A stretch of 64,000 nt of DNA from Elusimicrobiales bacterium (GCA_028713125.1 JAQTOU010000001.1:514273-578272), one strand, 5' to 3'. Shown: positions 23,473 to 31,947, counted from the first letter of the stretch. Notes: generated from the sequence alone by a model not told the origin. Program-made: numbers and translations.

Positions 23473-24198
23473 CTACTCAGTTAATTCCAGGAAAATATCT
23501 TCCAGGGAGCGCGGGCCGAGCGCGCCGGAAGCGAGCTTTTTAACTTCATCCACGGTGCCCCTGGCCACCAGGCGGCCGTGGTAGATTATCCCGACGGTAT
23601 GGCAGAGCTTCTCGGCCATGTCCAGGATGTGCGTGCACATGAAGACGGCGGCGCCTTCGCGGGCGATGTCGGCCAGGAGCCCCTTGAAGCGGCGGATGCT
23701 CTTGGGGTCGAGGCCCACGGTGGGCTCGTCGAACAGAACGGCCTTCGGGCGGCGGAGCAGGACGCTCGCGATAAGCAGCTTCTGCTTCATCCCGTGCGAA
23801 TAGCTCTCGAGCAGCTCGCCGGAGGCGGCGCCAAGCTCGAAAGTCTCGAGCAGCTCCGGGATGCGCTTTTTCTGGTCGGAAGCGGGCAGGGAATAGAGGT
23901 CGCCGATGAAGCGCATGAACTCCCAGCCGGTCAGCTTGGGATAGACGAAAGGCTCGTCGGGGATATAGGCCATCGCGCGCTTGGCGCCCAGCGGGTCGAC
24001 GGCCAGGTCGAAGCCGGCCACGCTCACGCTCCCCGAGGTGGGGCGCATGATCCCGGACAGGATCTTCACGGTGGTGGTCTTGCCCGCGCCGTTGGGCCCG
24101 AGGAAGCCGAAGATCTCCCCCGGCTCGACGCGCAAATTAAGCCCGTCGACGGCCCTGAAAGACCCGAAATCCTTTGTAAGGTTTTTAATTTCTATCAT
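23473..24198 (-). CDS. ABC transporter ATP-binding protein
   Basis: 241 residues. Walker A GPNGAGKTTT, the Q-loop region DEPFVYPKLTG, signature ESYSHGMKQKLLIA (SHGMKQ in place of LSGGQ), Walker B AVLFDEPTVGLD, and the H-loop MCTHIL. It belongs to the CcmA/NatA-like exporters and drives the permease at 21779. It begins a three-gene minus-strand unit (ATPase, permease, deacetylase). Confidence 0.92.
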   Translation of the reverse strand: MIEIKNLTKDFGSFRAVDGLNLRVEPGEIFGFLGPNGAGKTTTVKILSGIMRPTSGSVSVAGFDLAVDPLGAKRAMAYIPDEPFVYPKLTGWEFMRFIGDLYSLPASDQKKRIPELLETFELGAASGELLESYSHGMKQKLLIASVLLRRPKAVLFDEPTVGLDPKSIRRFKGLLADIAREGAAVFMCTHILDMAEKLCHTVGIIYHGRLVARGTVDEVKKLASGALGPRSLEDIFLELTE

Positions 24199-24203
24199 CG
24201 CGG

Positions 24204-24240
24204 TAAAAAAAGCGCCGACCGGCTTTGCCTGGTCGGCGCG
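24204..24240 (-). terminator. Terminator of the SurA-like gene
   Basis: On the minus strand, GCGCCGACC pairs with GGTCGGCGC and is followed by seven T. It lies between the SurA-like gene (ends 24259) and the ABC ATPase start (24198). Confidence 0.85.
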
Positions 24241-24258
24241 TCGAAACGGCTGAGGGCT

Positions 24259-24954
24259 TCAGCGGCCCTGTTCGCGCAGTTCCAGGTAGTTCTTCACTTC
24301 CTGCTGGTTGGTGAGCTGGCGCAGGAGGTAGTTGGCCACATTGGCGAACTTGTCCTGGGCGAGGTCGGAGGCGTACTTGGCGCGCTCTTTCTCGAAATTC
24401 TTCAGGTCTTTGTTCTTGCTCAGGTAAAAGGCCTTCGTCTCTTCGGGCGTGACCTTTACGGCGGTGTAGAGGAACTGCTTGAACTTGGTGGCGAGGCGGG
24501 CTTTCTTGCGCCAGGCTTCGTAGTCGGCGGGCGACATCGCGAACTCTTTATAGATGGTCTGGTAATAAGCGCGCGGGCTGAAGGCGCCGTTCTCGTGGAA
24601 CTGCGGGGTGTTCTGCACTTCCACCGCCACTTCGAAGTCGGGCACGAGCATGCCCATTTTCGTGCCCTGCTGGCTGAGCAGTTCCTCTATGACCATCTCG
24701 CGGAACACTTCCTGCTTGACGCTCTTGGAAAGGATCTCGTTGACCTCGGTGCCGGAGTCTTTCACGCTGGCCATCACCCGGTTGACCTGGGTGAGGAAGC
24801 GCTGGTACGGGATCTTTTCGCCGCCGACTTCGGCCACCGCGTCCATGCTGGAGCTGGTGAACACCTGCCCGCTCACGAAGAAGATGGAGCCGACGAAGAC
24901 GACCACCACTATCGTGAAGATCAGCCGCTTGTGATGGGAGAAAAAAGAGATCAT
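24259..24954 (-). CDS. SurA/PpiD-like periplasmic chaperone without PPIase domain
   Basis: 231 residues. One N-terminal transmembrane anchor (LIFTIVVVVFVGSIFFVSG) is followed by a SurA-N-type domain: VAEVGGEKIPYQRFLTQVNR, REMVIEELLSQQGTKMGM, VEVQNTPQFHENGAFSPRAYYQTIYKEF. The sequence ends in a helical VTPEETKAFYLSKNKDLK region; no parvulin domain is present. It may be an inner-membrane-tethered folding factor. It overlaps the bactofilin gene by 4 nt (ATGA). Confidence 0.75.
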   Translation of the reverse strand: MISFFSHHKRLIFTIVVVVFVGSIFFVSGQVFTSSSMDAVAEVGGEKIPYQRFLTQVNRVMASVKDSGTEVNEILSKSVKQEVFREMVIEELLSQQGTKMGMLVPDFEVAVEVQNTPQFHENGAFSPRAYYQTIYKEFAMSPADYEAWRKKARLATKFKQFLYTAVKVTPEETKAFYLSKNKDLKNFEKERAKYASDLAQDKFANVANYLLRQLTNQQEVKNYLELREQGR

Positions 24955-25382
24955 TGTTGTTTAGCCTCGGTCTTGTTGGTTTTTGCCTGCTGCTGGGGCT
25001 GCTGCCGCTCCGCGCTTTTAGCCGTGTTTACGTCCATGGAACAGTTGCCGTTGAAGTGAGCGCCTTCCTCGAGCATGATGCGCGGCGAGCGCATGTCGCC
25101 GTCGAGATGCGAGCCGGCGAGCACCTCGATATGGTCGAGCGCCGTGATATTCCCCTTCACTTCGCCGCTGACATAGCAGATCTCGCAGGAGATATCGCCC
25201 TTCACCTTGCCCGACTTGCCGACGGTGACGATCTTCGCGTCCACGATGGAGCCGTCCACCCGCCCGTCGATGCGCAGCGAGCCCTTGGCCGTCAGCGTGC
25301 CCTGGAAATAAGCCTCGGAGCCGATAACGGTATCTCCGTTCTTGCTTTCGAAGCTTATATTTGTGTTCTTGAAAAGCGCCAT
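24951..25382 (-). CDS. Bactofilin
   Basis: 143 residues. The central right-handed beta-helix has the regular hydrophobic/Gly pattern of DUF583: GSEAYFQGTLTAKGSLRIDG, then VDGSIVDAKIVTVGKSG, KGDISCEICYVSGEVKGN, LEVLAGSHLDGDM and GAHFNGNCSM. A disordered Gln/Lys tail follows. Bactofilins polymerise on the inner membrane and position murein enzymes. The gene is directly downstream of an M23 peptidase gene, the arrangement seen in many bacteria. Confidence 0.92.
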   Translation of the reverse strand: MALFKNTNISFESKNGDTVIGSEAYFQGTLTAKGSLRIDGRVDGSIVDAKIVTVGKSGKVKGDISCEICYVSGEVKGNITALDHIEVLAGSHLDGDMRSPRIMLEEGAHFNGNCSMDVNTAKSAERQQPQQQAKTNKTEAKQQ

Positions 25383-25394
25383 AGTATCCCCCTC

Positions 25395-26375
25395 TTACAG
25401 TCCCCCGAAAAGTCCGTCGAACAGCCCGGCTACATTGCCGGCGTGCTTGCCGCCCACCTGCAGGAATTTCATCGGGTCGCGCGGCAGGCCGCCGGTCCAG
25501 ACCTCGTAATGGAGGTGGTTGCCGGTGGAGGTCCCGGTGGAGCCCATCCGGCCGATGATCTGGCCGCGCTTGACCACCGTGCCTTCCTTGGCCAGGACTT
25601 CGCTCATATGCCCGTAAAGTGTAGAGAAGCCGAAGCCGTGGTCCACCACGGCGCACATCCCGTAGCCCTGGGCCCAGCCAGAATGCCTGATAACGCCGTC
25701 GGCGGAAGCGTAAATGGGCGTGCCGGCCTCGTTCGCGATGTCGATGCCGCTGTGGTACTCGCTAGCGAGGCGCATAGGGGCTATCCGGTAGCCGAAAGGC
25801 GAGGTGACGCGGCCCTCGGCCGGCCAGATGGACGGGGTGGCGCGGGCGCCGTTATGGCGGTCGGTAAGGTAAAGGGTGATCTCGGTATAGCTGGAGAGGC
25901 GCTTGCGGGACTCTTCCTGCATCTTCTGGATGGAATTATTGAGCGTGGTCTCTTTTATCTCGGAGGCCTTGGCGCTGAGCAGCTTGCGGAAATCCTTCAG
26001 GTCGGATTCCTGCGGGCCGCCGAGCCCCTGCTCGCGGTCTAGGAAGCCGGGATCCATGCCCAGGACCTTGCGCAGCTGGTTGTCGGTGCGCTTGGTCATC
26101 TCAAGGTAGGCCATGCCCTGGTCCACCTGCTCGGAAACATAGGCCATCTTGGTGCGGAGGATCTTATTGTCGGCCTTGGTGACGTAATAATCGAAGTGGC
26201 GGCCCGCTATATAGCCGGCCCAGATTGTCATGCTGGTCCAGGCGAGGCCGAAAACGAGCAAAAGGGACACCGGCAGGTTGAACCGCAGGGAAGGCATGCC
26301 GTTATGGGGAATGATAAAAACGCTGACCGGCTTGGCGACGTTTTTAAGGAAGCGCAGGATGGCTTTTAACCACAT
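25395..26375 (-). CDS. Membrane-anchored M23 (LytM-type) metallopeptidase
   Basis: 326 residues. One transmembrane helix near residue 35 (LPVSLLLVFGLAWTSMTIWAG), a coiled-coil stretch (KADNKILRTKMAYVSEQVDQ to the LSAKASEIKE region), then the M23 domain: YHSGIDIAN, GVIRHSGWAQGYG, HGFGFSTLYGHMS and GNHLHYEVW, with all zinc and catalytic His/Asp present. It should cut or bind peptidoglycan cross-links. It is probably guided by the bactofilin encoded 12 bp downstream. Confidence 0.92.
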   Translation of the reverse strand: MWLKAILRFLKNVAKPVSVFIIPHNGMPSLRFNLPVSLLLVFGLAWTSMTIWAGYIAGRHFDYYVTKADNKILRTKMAYVSEQVDQGMAYLEMTKRTDNQLRKVLGMDPGFLDREQGLGGPQESDLKDFRKLLSAKASEIKETTLNNSIQKMQEESRKRLSSYTEITLYLTDRHNGARATPSIWPAEGRVTSPFGYRIAPMRLASEYHSGIDIANEAGTPIYASADGVIRHSGWAQGYGMCAVVDHGFGFSTLYGHMSEVLAKEGTVVKRGQIIGRMGSTGTSTGNHLHYEVWTGGLPRDPMKFLQVGGKHAGNVAGLFDGLFGGL

Positions 26376-26393
26376 TTACATATGATAACTATA

Positions 26394-27257
26394 TTATTGT
26401 CCGCTGTCAACCCGGGGCGGGGCCTTTTTGGCGGCGGCGGGGGCCGCTTTGGGCGTCCCGCTTATGACGGAAGGGTCGAAGGTCATTTCGCCGTCTCCGT
26501 CCTCATCCGAGGGCTGGGAATCTACGGAAGGCTGCCCCATAGGGACGGAGACCGCCCCCCCCTGCTGCGCGCCCCCTGGCATACCCGGGAGCATAGGCAT
26601 GCCTCCCGGCATGTTCCGCATCAGCGGCCGCATCTCCGGGTCGTTCATGAATTCCATCATCAGGCTCAGGAATTCCGGGCGGGCGGCGTATTTCATCATG
26701 ATCTTGTCCATGCCCTTGGCGTTCTGCATCAGGCTTATCACTTTAAGGGGATTATCGCCCTTCGAAGCGGCGAAAGCGGCGGCCATGTCCGGGTTTTTCT
26801 TCATATCGGCCAGAAAAGCTTTGACGATGGGCCTGTCGGCGTACTTGTTCATCGCTTTCAGGACCTGCCCGCTCTCGTCCGGGTTCATGATGCCGACCGA
26901 TTGCTCGCCCGGCAGCCCCCCCGAGAAAAGGCCCAGCCCGGAGCCGGAGGCGGAAGTGGAAGCGAAGACTCGCTGCCCCATCGGTATGGTCCTGTTCTCG
27001 GACTGGTAGCCGGAGGCCGGAGGAGGGAAGGCCTGGAAAACGTCCTCCAGGGCGTCTTTCGCATTGGAGATCTTGTGGTAAATGTAGAAACCGCCGCCGG
27101 CGATGATCAGGAACATAGAGACGAGGACCGCGGCCACTATTTTGAGGGTCTTGTTCCTGCCGCGCACTCGCGCAAGCTCTGCGCGGAGCTCTACTTCCTG
27201 GGGGTCGGGCTCGGGGGCTTCCCCGGACGGTACAGGAGCGTTGTTGGTCTCGGTCAT
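26394..27257 (-). CDS. Single-pass membrane protein of unknown function
   Basis: 287 residues. An acidic N-terminal tail, a helix (VELRAELARVRGRNKT), one transmembrane segment (LKIVAAVLVSMFLIIAGGGFYIY), then a periplasmic part. Its middle (FLADMKKNPDMAAAFAASKG, LSLMMEFMNDPEMRPLMRNM) has a Sti1/DP-like helical look, followed by a Pro/Gly/Met-rich linker (PGGMPMLPGMPGG) and an Ala/Lys-rich tail. It lies 18 bp upstream of the M23 peptidase gene and is probably cotranscribed with it. No family recognised. Confidence 0.7.
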   Translation of the reverse strand: MTETNNAPVPSGEAPEPDPQEVELRAELARVRGRNKTLKIVAAVLVSMFLIIAGGGFYIYHKISNAKDALEDVFQAFPPPASGYQSENRTIPMGQRVFASTSASGSGLGLFSGGLPGEQSVGIMNPDESGQVLKAMNKYADRPIVKAFLADMKKNPDMAAAFAASKGDNPLKVISLMQNAKGMDKIMMKYAARPEFLSLMMEFMNDPEMRPLMRNMPGGMPMLPGMPGGAQQGGAVSVPMGQPSVDSQPSDEDGDGEMTFDPSVISGTPKAAPAAAKKAPPRVDSGQ

Positions 27258-27373
27258 AATCTCCCCGCTGGCAAATTTATCTTTACATCCGACGGCCGCA
27301 ATTGGTAAACTGTTATTCTACAAAATAAAAGCAGCTTTTTAAGCCGGCTTTTTATAAGTAAATCGGTCCATGC

Positions 27374-27449
27374 GCCCCCATCGTCTAGCGGTTAGGACGC
27401 TGCCCTTTCAAGGCAGAGATCAGGGGTTCGAATCCCCTTGGGGGCGCCA
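27374..27449 (+). tRNA. tRNA-Glu (TTC)
   Basis: 76 nt. The acceptor GCCCCCA pairs with TGGGGGC, discriminator G, encoded CCA. The anticodon loop CTTTCAA gives TTC. Confidence 0.96.
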
Positions 27450-27457
27450 ACTTTCTC

Positions 27458-27492
27458 CAAAAAACAAACCCCGCTCCGGGGTTTTGTTTTTT
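27458..27492 (+). terminator. tRNA-Glu terminator
   Basis: AAAAAACAAACCCCG pairs with CGGGGTTTTGTTTTTT, 9 bp after the tRNA. Confidence 0.85.
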
Positions 27493-27518
27493 AGCGGCCG
27501 CGGAAGCGGGATACAACT

Positions 27519-27890
27519 ATGACGGATAATAAAGACACCGCCGCAAAGATAAGCGTCCTCGGTATCTGCGGGACCGACCCGCTCACCGGGACCAACGGGA
27601 TAAAGGTCCATAAGCTCATACTGGAGCAATGGGGCGGCTCAAAAACCGTCGAAGTCGATTTCGCGAAGGTTCTCCCCTCCCCTACTTTCCTGGAGCAGGC
27701 GGTCGGCGAGCTGATCGGTAAATTCCAGAAAGCCGAGATCATCGCGAAGCTCAAAGTGACCGGCCTCTCCGCGGCCGATAAAGTCATATTGAACAGCATC
27801 GTCGTGAACCGCTATCACGCCCTGGCCAATGCCGAGAAATACAAAAACCGTCCCCCCACCATCCTCACGCTGAAACCAAAAAACCGTTAG
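27519..27890 (+). CDS. STAS-like (DUF4325) domain protein
   Basis: 123 residues. VEVDFAKVLPSPTFLEQAVGEL followed by ISKF-like helix (IGKFQKAEIIAKLKVTGLS) matches the DUF4325 pattern of a strand ending in D-F-x-x-V then S/P-x-x-F. STAS-like proteins often carry or regulate anti-sigma or histidine-kinase partners. ATG 27519 lies after a tRNA-Glu terminator, so it likely has its own promoter. Partners are not obvious; the next gene encodes a coiled-coil protein. Confidence 0.65.
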   Translation: MTDNKDTAAKISVLGICGTDPLTGTNGIKVHKLILEQWGGSKTVEVDFAKVLPSPTFLEQAVGELIGKFQKAEIIAKLKVTGLSAADKVILNSIVVNRYHALANAEKYKNRPPTILTLKPKNR

Positions 27891-28129
27891 GCCCAAGTCC
27901 GATTTCCTTTACAAGCACTTCCCGCCGGCGCCGGAAGCTCCGGCCGATGCTTTACGACCTGATGATCCCCCGCTAAAAGACGGGAGAACCGGGCGTTGAC
28001 TTTTTCCGGATAGTTTCATAGAGTAACCCTAGAAAAGACATCGGGGGGCAGTTAGTCTTAAAAATCAAAATTGTTGTCGGGCGCGCGGCGCTTGTGTGAG
28101 TTGTTTGCCGCCCGCCCAGGAGGGACGAT
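27891..28129. other. 240-bp intergenic stretch
   Basis: No gene was found on either strand. It holds a probable promoter at 27996-28024 for the coiled-coil gene, followed by about 100 nt of leader. An AGGAGGGACGAT ribosome site directly precedes ATG 28130. Confidence 0.5.
27996..28024 (+). promoter_or_regulatory. Probable promoter of the coiled-coil gene
   Basis: TTGACT (27996-28001), a 17-nt spacer and TAGAGT (28019-28024). Confidence 0.45.
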
Positions 28130-28873
28130 ATGGAAGAGATAAATACCGCCGACAAGGTTTTCGTCGAACTTAAACTGCTGGAAAAGCAGCTGGGCGACCT
28201 GAAAAGAGATAATGAGCGGCCGACGGGGGCTTCCGCCCCCGGAGCGGGAATTAAGCCGGTGGAGGGCCGGATCGAGGAGATGAGCCACCTTCTTTTGCGC
28301 ATCAAAGAGCAGGCCTCCGCGACTTTAGGCGAAGCTATCCGCAAGCAGAAAGAATGGGCGGAGATGAAAGCGGAGATGGACAAAGAAAAGAGCTATATCC
28401 GCCTGCTTCAGAAAAAGCTTAAAGAAAAGGAACTGGCCGTGGCACCGGACGGCGGGCAGCCCGGCGCCGGTTTCGCCGGCGGGGTCCCGACAGACCTGGG
28501 GCTTACCGCCGAGGAGGACAAGGCCCACAACCGGCTGGAAGGCGAAAGGAAGGAATTCAAGGAGCACTACGACTCGCTGGAAAATGATTTCGAAACGAGG
28601 GAGAAAGAGTTCCTGGACGAAATAAGGGCCCTAAGGGAGAAAGAAACGAGGATGGCGCTGGAGAACGAGAAGCTCGGCATAGACCTGTCCATAGCGCAGC
28701 AAAGAAGGGAGGCGGCCGAGCAGAAAGCCTCCTCGGCGGCTGCAAGGATGATGGATATGGACGTCTATAATAAATCCGCGGCGCTCGCCCTCAAGGAGAA
28801 AGACCAGGAGATAAGCGACCTGAAACAAGCGGTCGAGGAAGCCCGGTCCGCGACGGCCCGGAGCGGGAAATAA
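28130..28873 (+). CDS. Cytoplasmic coiled-coil protein
   Basis: 247 residues, almost entirely helical heptads: FVELKLLEKQLGDLKRDNER, a Pro/Gly linker, EEMSHLLLRIKEQASATLGE, KEKSYIRLLQKKLKEKEL, a second Gly/Pro linker around residue 115, then a long coil EGERKEFKEHYDSLENDFE...EISDLKQAVEEARSA. No enzyme motif, signal or membrane segment. Two flexible linkers divide it into three coil segments. It is convergent with the HtrA protease gene, ending 6 bp from it. Function unknown. Confidence 0.75.
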   Translation: MEEINTADKVFVELKLLEKQLGDLKRDNERPTGASAPGAGIKPVEGRIEEMSHLLLRIKEQASATLGEAIRKQKEWAEMKAEMDKEKSYIRLLQKKLKEKELAVAPDGGQPGAGFAGGVPTDLGLTAEEDKAHNRLEGERKEFKEHYDSLENDFETREKEFLDEIRALREKETRMALENEKLGIDLSIAQQRREAAEQKASSAAARMMDMDVYNKSAALALKEKDQEISDLKQAVEEARSATARSGK

Positions 28874-28878
28874 GGACG

Positions 28879-30240
28879 CTATTTAGACTGGATGCTGAGG
28901 GAGAGGGATTCCCCGTTCCTTACCAGGTCGAATACTACGCCGTCATAGAGGCTGGCCGAAGAAAAAACTTTTTCAAGGTCTCCGGCCGAGCGCGGCGAGA
29001 TCCCGTTGACGGTCTTGATGAGGTCTCCGCGGCGCAAAGAGCCCGCAAGGCGGGACTCTTCCGAGATCCCCGCGACCAGGGCGCCATCCTCGTAGATCAG
29101 GCTTAGGCCTTCCCATTCAAAAAGATCGCCGGGAGCCGCCGCCCGGGGGCCGGCGCGACCATGACGCGTGATCCTTTCGAGCACCGTTTCGCGCTCGCCC
29201 AGTTTTACTTTGACCTTCTTTTTAACGCCCCCGCTCTGATAAACCAGTTCCACCTCGTCGCCGGGGCGCCTGGAGTAAGTTTCCAAAAAAAGGTCTTCAT
29301 TATTTTCCACGGGAACCCCGTCGCAGCTGAAGATGATATCCCCGCGCCTTATCCCGGCCCTGTAAGCGGGCGCGCCGGGTATGGCGACGTTCACCACCGC
29401 GCCGCCCGGGCCGGCAAAGCCGAGGCGCGCGGCCGTGAGCGGGTCCAGGCCGGCCAGGGCGAGGCCCAGCCAGCCGCGCTTTACCTTGCGGCCCGCAAGA
29501 AGGTCTTCAAGGACTATTTTTATTTCCGAAGCCGGCACGGCGAAGCCCATGCCGGCGAAGACCCCGGTAGGCGACGCTATGGCCGTGTTTATCCCTACCA
29601 CCTCGCCCTTAAGGTTTAGCAGCGGGCCGCCGGAGTTCCCGTAGTTCACGGCCGCGTCGGTCTGTATCAATTTTTCATACCTGCGGCCGGCTACGGGCAG
29701 GCTGGCGTTCAAAGCGGAGATGATCCCGGAAGTCACGGTCTGTTTGAAGCCGAAGGGATAGCCGACCGCCAGGACGAAATCGCCCACTTTCAGGGCGGCC
29801 TTTCCGTTCAGGTCCAGCCAGGGGAAAGGACCCTCGCCTTTTATCCTCAGGAGCGCGATATCCAGCGCGGGATCGCTGCCGACGAAGGAAGCCGGCCATT
29901 CTTTCTCGACCCCTTTCGCGTCCTGGGTCATTATCTTTATATTCACCGCTCCCTCGACCACGTGGAGGTTGGTTACTACGTAACCGCGCTTGTCGATGAT
30001 AGCGCCGGAGCCCAGGCCGGCGCTGTTGTACCGGTACACCTTCTCCGAGGGCATGGAGTAGCCGAAGAAAAAATCCGGCTCCCAGACGGACTGGGTTTCC
30101 TCCTTTATTACCTGGACGCTGACTACGGCCGGGCCGGCCCTGGCCGCGGCGGAATTAAAAGCCAGCTGAAGGTCCGCCGCCCCCTGCGCCGCCGCAATAG
30201 CGGGAAAGAACAGACAGGCCAGCAGTAAGATGGTTTTCAT
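28879..30240 (-). CDS. HtrA/DegP-type serine protease with two PDZ domains
   Basis: 453 residues. A signal peptide (MKTILLLACLFFPAIAAAQG) is followed by a trypsin-like domain with H93 (TNLHVVEG), D127 (DPALDIALLRI) and S203 (GNSGGPLLNL). PDZ1 spans about 280-360 (AGIRRGDIIFSCDGVPV) and PDZ2 the C-terminal 75 residues (LRRGDLIKTVNGISP). This is the DegP/DegQ layout for periplasmic protein quality control. ATG 30240 is chosen because the signal peptide begins there; an upstream in-frame extension is Pro/Arg-rich and unlikely. Two Hsp20 genes lie just upstream on the same strand. Confidence 0.93.
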   Translation of the reverse strand: MKTILLLACLFFPAIAAAQGAADLQLAFNSAAARAGPAVVSVQVIKEETQSVWEPDFFFGYSMPSEKVYRYNSAGLGSGAIIDKRGYVVTNLHVVEGAVNIKIMTQDAKGVEKEWPASFVGSDPALDIALLRIKGEGPFPWLDLNGKAALKVGDFVLAVGYPFGFKQTVTSGIISALNASLPVAGRRYEKLIQTDAAVNYGNSGGPLLNLKGEVVGINTAIASPTGVFAGMGFAVPASEIKIVLEDLLAGRKVKRGWLGLALAGLDPLTAARLGFAGPGGAVVNVAIPGAPAYRAGIRRGDIIFSCDGVPVENNEDLFLETYSRRPGDEVELVYQSGGVKKKVKVKLGERETVLERITRHGRAGPRAAAPGDLFEWEGLSLIYEDGALVAGISEESRLAGSLRRGDLIKTVNGISPRSAGDLEKVFSSASLYDGVVFDLVRNGESLSLSIQSK

Positions 30241-30298
30241 TAAGCGGCCTCCGCCTACCGGTTTCCCGCCCCGGCGCGCGGCGGGGGCGGGGAACGGT

Positions 30299-30736
30299 TC
30301 AGAGCACAATTATCTTGTTCGGTTTCGCTTCCTCGGATTTAGGCAGCCTTATCTCCAGTATCCCGTCGCGGAGCTTGGCCGTAACCAGGCTGGTTTTTAT
30401 CGGGACGGCCAGCTTGAAGGCCCTGTAGAAGCGCCCGGAGGGAATTTCCTGCCGGATCAGCGCCTTCCTGGTAATTTCGCTTACCTCCCGCTTCCCGCGT
30501 ATCATAAGAGTGTTCTCTTTTACCTCGGTCTCCACATCGGCTTTGTTCACCCCCGGGAGAGCGACCATCATGGTGAAGCCGTCATTGTCCTCGGTTACGT
30601 CGGCATACGGGACCCACTCGGTCATGTAGTCGCCTTCCGCGGCAGCTTTCCTGTTCAGGAAAGTATTGAACGTGTTCTCTAAATTATCGCGCATCTTCTC
30701 TATATCCTTCTCTATAGTGGCAATTCCGGTATTCAT
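30299..30736 (-). CDS. Hsp20 small heat-shock protein (second gene of the pair)
   Basis: 145 residues. The alpha-crystallin domain spans about 45-135: YADVTEDNDGFTMMVALPGV, KENTLMIRGKREV, SGRFYRAFKLAVP, and the A-x-L-x-D-G-I-L-E-I strand. It ends in an I-x-I/V motif (KIIVL) used for oligomer assembly. It is a cytoplasmic ATP-independent holdase. It follows the other Hsp20 gene by 15 bp; the two proteins are clearly related but diverged, suggesting a hetero-oligomer. Confidence 0.93.
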   Translation of the reverse strand: MNTGIATIEKDIEKMRDNLENTFNTFLNRKAAAEGDYMTEWVPYADVTEDNDGFTMMVALPGVNKADVETEVKENTLMIRGKREVSEITRKALIRQEIPSGRFYRAFKLAVPIKTSLVTAKLRDGILEIRLPKSEEAKPNKIIVL

Positions 30737-30751
30737 TTTTCCCCCTTTTAT

Positions 30752-31198
30752 TTACTGTACGGTTATCTGGCGGGCCTTGTCCGTCTTCTGCTTGTTCATG
30801 GTTATCTTCAGGACCCCGTCTTTGTATACGGCCGTCGCGTCGCCGGGCTTTACGGCAGAAGGCAGGGTAAAGGCACGGTAGAACCTGCCATAGCTCTGCT
30901 CTTTCATCCTGTATCCGCCTGAACCTTTCTCCTCTTTTTCCTCGCGGCGCTCGCAGGAGATCGCAAGCGAGTTCTCCGTAAGGTTCAGGTTTATGTCCTT
31001 CTTCTCGACGCCCGACAGGGCCAGCGAAACTTCTATGGTGCTGTCGGTCTCCCTTATGTCCATCTGCGGCGTATTGACCGCTTTCGGCCCCGTCAGGGGG
31101 AGGTCGAAAAGATCCTCCAAAGCCCTGCCCAGCGATTCGAAAGGCCTTACCGCCGCGTCCGTCCAGCCTTTCGATGTTGCCAAGTCCTTGTCACCCAT
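30752..31198 (-). CDS. Hsp20 small heat-shock protein (first gene of the pair)
   Basis: 148 residues. Alpha-crystallin domain: QMDIRETDSTIEVSLALSGV, LTENSLAISCERREE, YGRFYRAFTLPSAV and DGVLKITMNK; the C-terminus is QITVQ. AAAGGAGG lies 7 nt before ATG 31198, one of the best ribosome sites in the window. No CIRCE element was seen upstream. A GC-rich dyad (GACCG...CGGTC, 31236-31257) lies between this gene and the coiled-coil gene upstream and could regulate the pair. Confidence 0.93.
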   Translation of the reverse strand: MGDKDLATSKGWTDAAVRPFESLGRALEDLFDLPLTGPKAVNTPQMDIRETDSTIEVSLALSGVEKKDINLNLTENSLAISCERREEKEEKGSGGYRMKEQSYGRFYRAFTLPSAVKPGDATAVYKDGVLKITMNKQKTDKARQITVQ

Positions 31199-31296
31199 AG
31201 TCCGCCTCCTTTAGTATTCACTCCATTACAAATATGACCGCCCTGCCGGCAGCGGTCTCATTTTTGCGCAAAAGCTGTTTCGGGCCGGCAAGAGCT

Positions 31297-31593
31297 CTAT
31301 CTCGGCTGTTTGAATTTTTCCGCGATCTGGCGGCCGGCCTCTTTCAGGTCGCTCCAGGCTTTGTCCATGCCAGCTGCCAGGGCTTCCCAGGCGTCGCCGG
31401 TGCTTTCCTTTAGCTGCCGCAGTTTTATCTGCACGTCCAGGCGCCTGGCGTTGAATTCGGCGATCTCCCGCTGCAGCCTTATCTTGTGCTCCAGCGCCTC
31501 ATGCTCCACCCTCTCCGTGAACCCGTCGATCCTGTCCCCGAGCACCTTCAGCTGGCTGTTGAGTTTCTCGATATATTCTTCTTTTCTTCCCAT
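31297..31593 (-). CDS. Small coiled-coil protein
   Basis: 98 residues, all helical: YIEKLNSQLKVLGDRIDGFT, ALEHKIRLQREIAEFNARRL and QIKLRQLKESTGDAWEALAA. No signal or membrane segment. The pattern of a short helical bundle near Hsp20 genes recalls 'sll1863-like' stress proteins, but this is only a resemblance. ATG 31593 has GGGGG five nt upstream and is preferred to a start at 31647. Confidence 0.7.
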   Translation of the reverse strand: MGRKEEYIEKLNSQLKVLGDRIDGFTERVEHEALEHKIRLQREIAEFNARRLDVQIKLRQLKESTGDAWEALAAGMDKAWSDLKEAGRQIAEKFKQPR

Positions 31594-31650
31594 TTTTCCC
31601 CCTCGCGCGGCGCCCTGACCGGGCGGCCGCGGAATCTTAACTCTCAAATC

Positions 31651-31917
31651 TCAGTTCAGCTGACGGGCATGGGCGGCGTGGGCCAGGCGGCAGCGCCGGT
31701 ACGGTTCTGACCCGGCGGCGGCGCTGAAAAACCTGCGCCCCGCCCGGCGGCGGCTGCGCAGGATCCCCTCTCTTTCGAGCAGTTGAAGCACGCTTAGCGC
31801 CGTCCCGACCCTGAACCCGGAGAGCCAGGCGGCGGCCGGGGCGCTCAGCGGCGCCCCGGGACTCCCGAGAAAATGCGCGAGCAGCAAACCGAATTCTTTT
31901 GAATCTACGGTCCCCAT
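31651..31917 (-). CDS. Putative small winged-helix protein
   Basis: 88 residues. LLLAHFLGSPGAPLSAPAAA, then FRVGTALSVLQLLEREGILR and RRAGRRFF read as two helices followed by a recognition-like helix and a wing, as in MarR/PadR-type domains. The C-terminus is Arg/Ala-rich. It may regulate the stress cluster; no operator is identified. It sits about 57 bp upstream of the coiled-coil gene. Confidence is limited by its short length and GC-rich composition. Confidence 0.5.
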   Translation of the reverse strand: MGTVDSKEFGLLLAHFLGSPGAPLSAPAAAWLSGFRVGTALSVLQLLEREGILRSRRRAGRRFFSAAAGSEPYRRCRLAHAAHARQLN

Positions 31918-31947
31918 TCTACCCCCATGACTTTACCGCGCCTTGCG

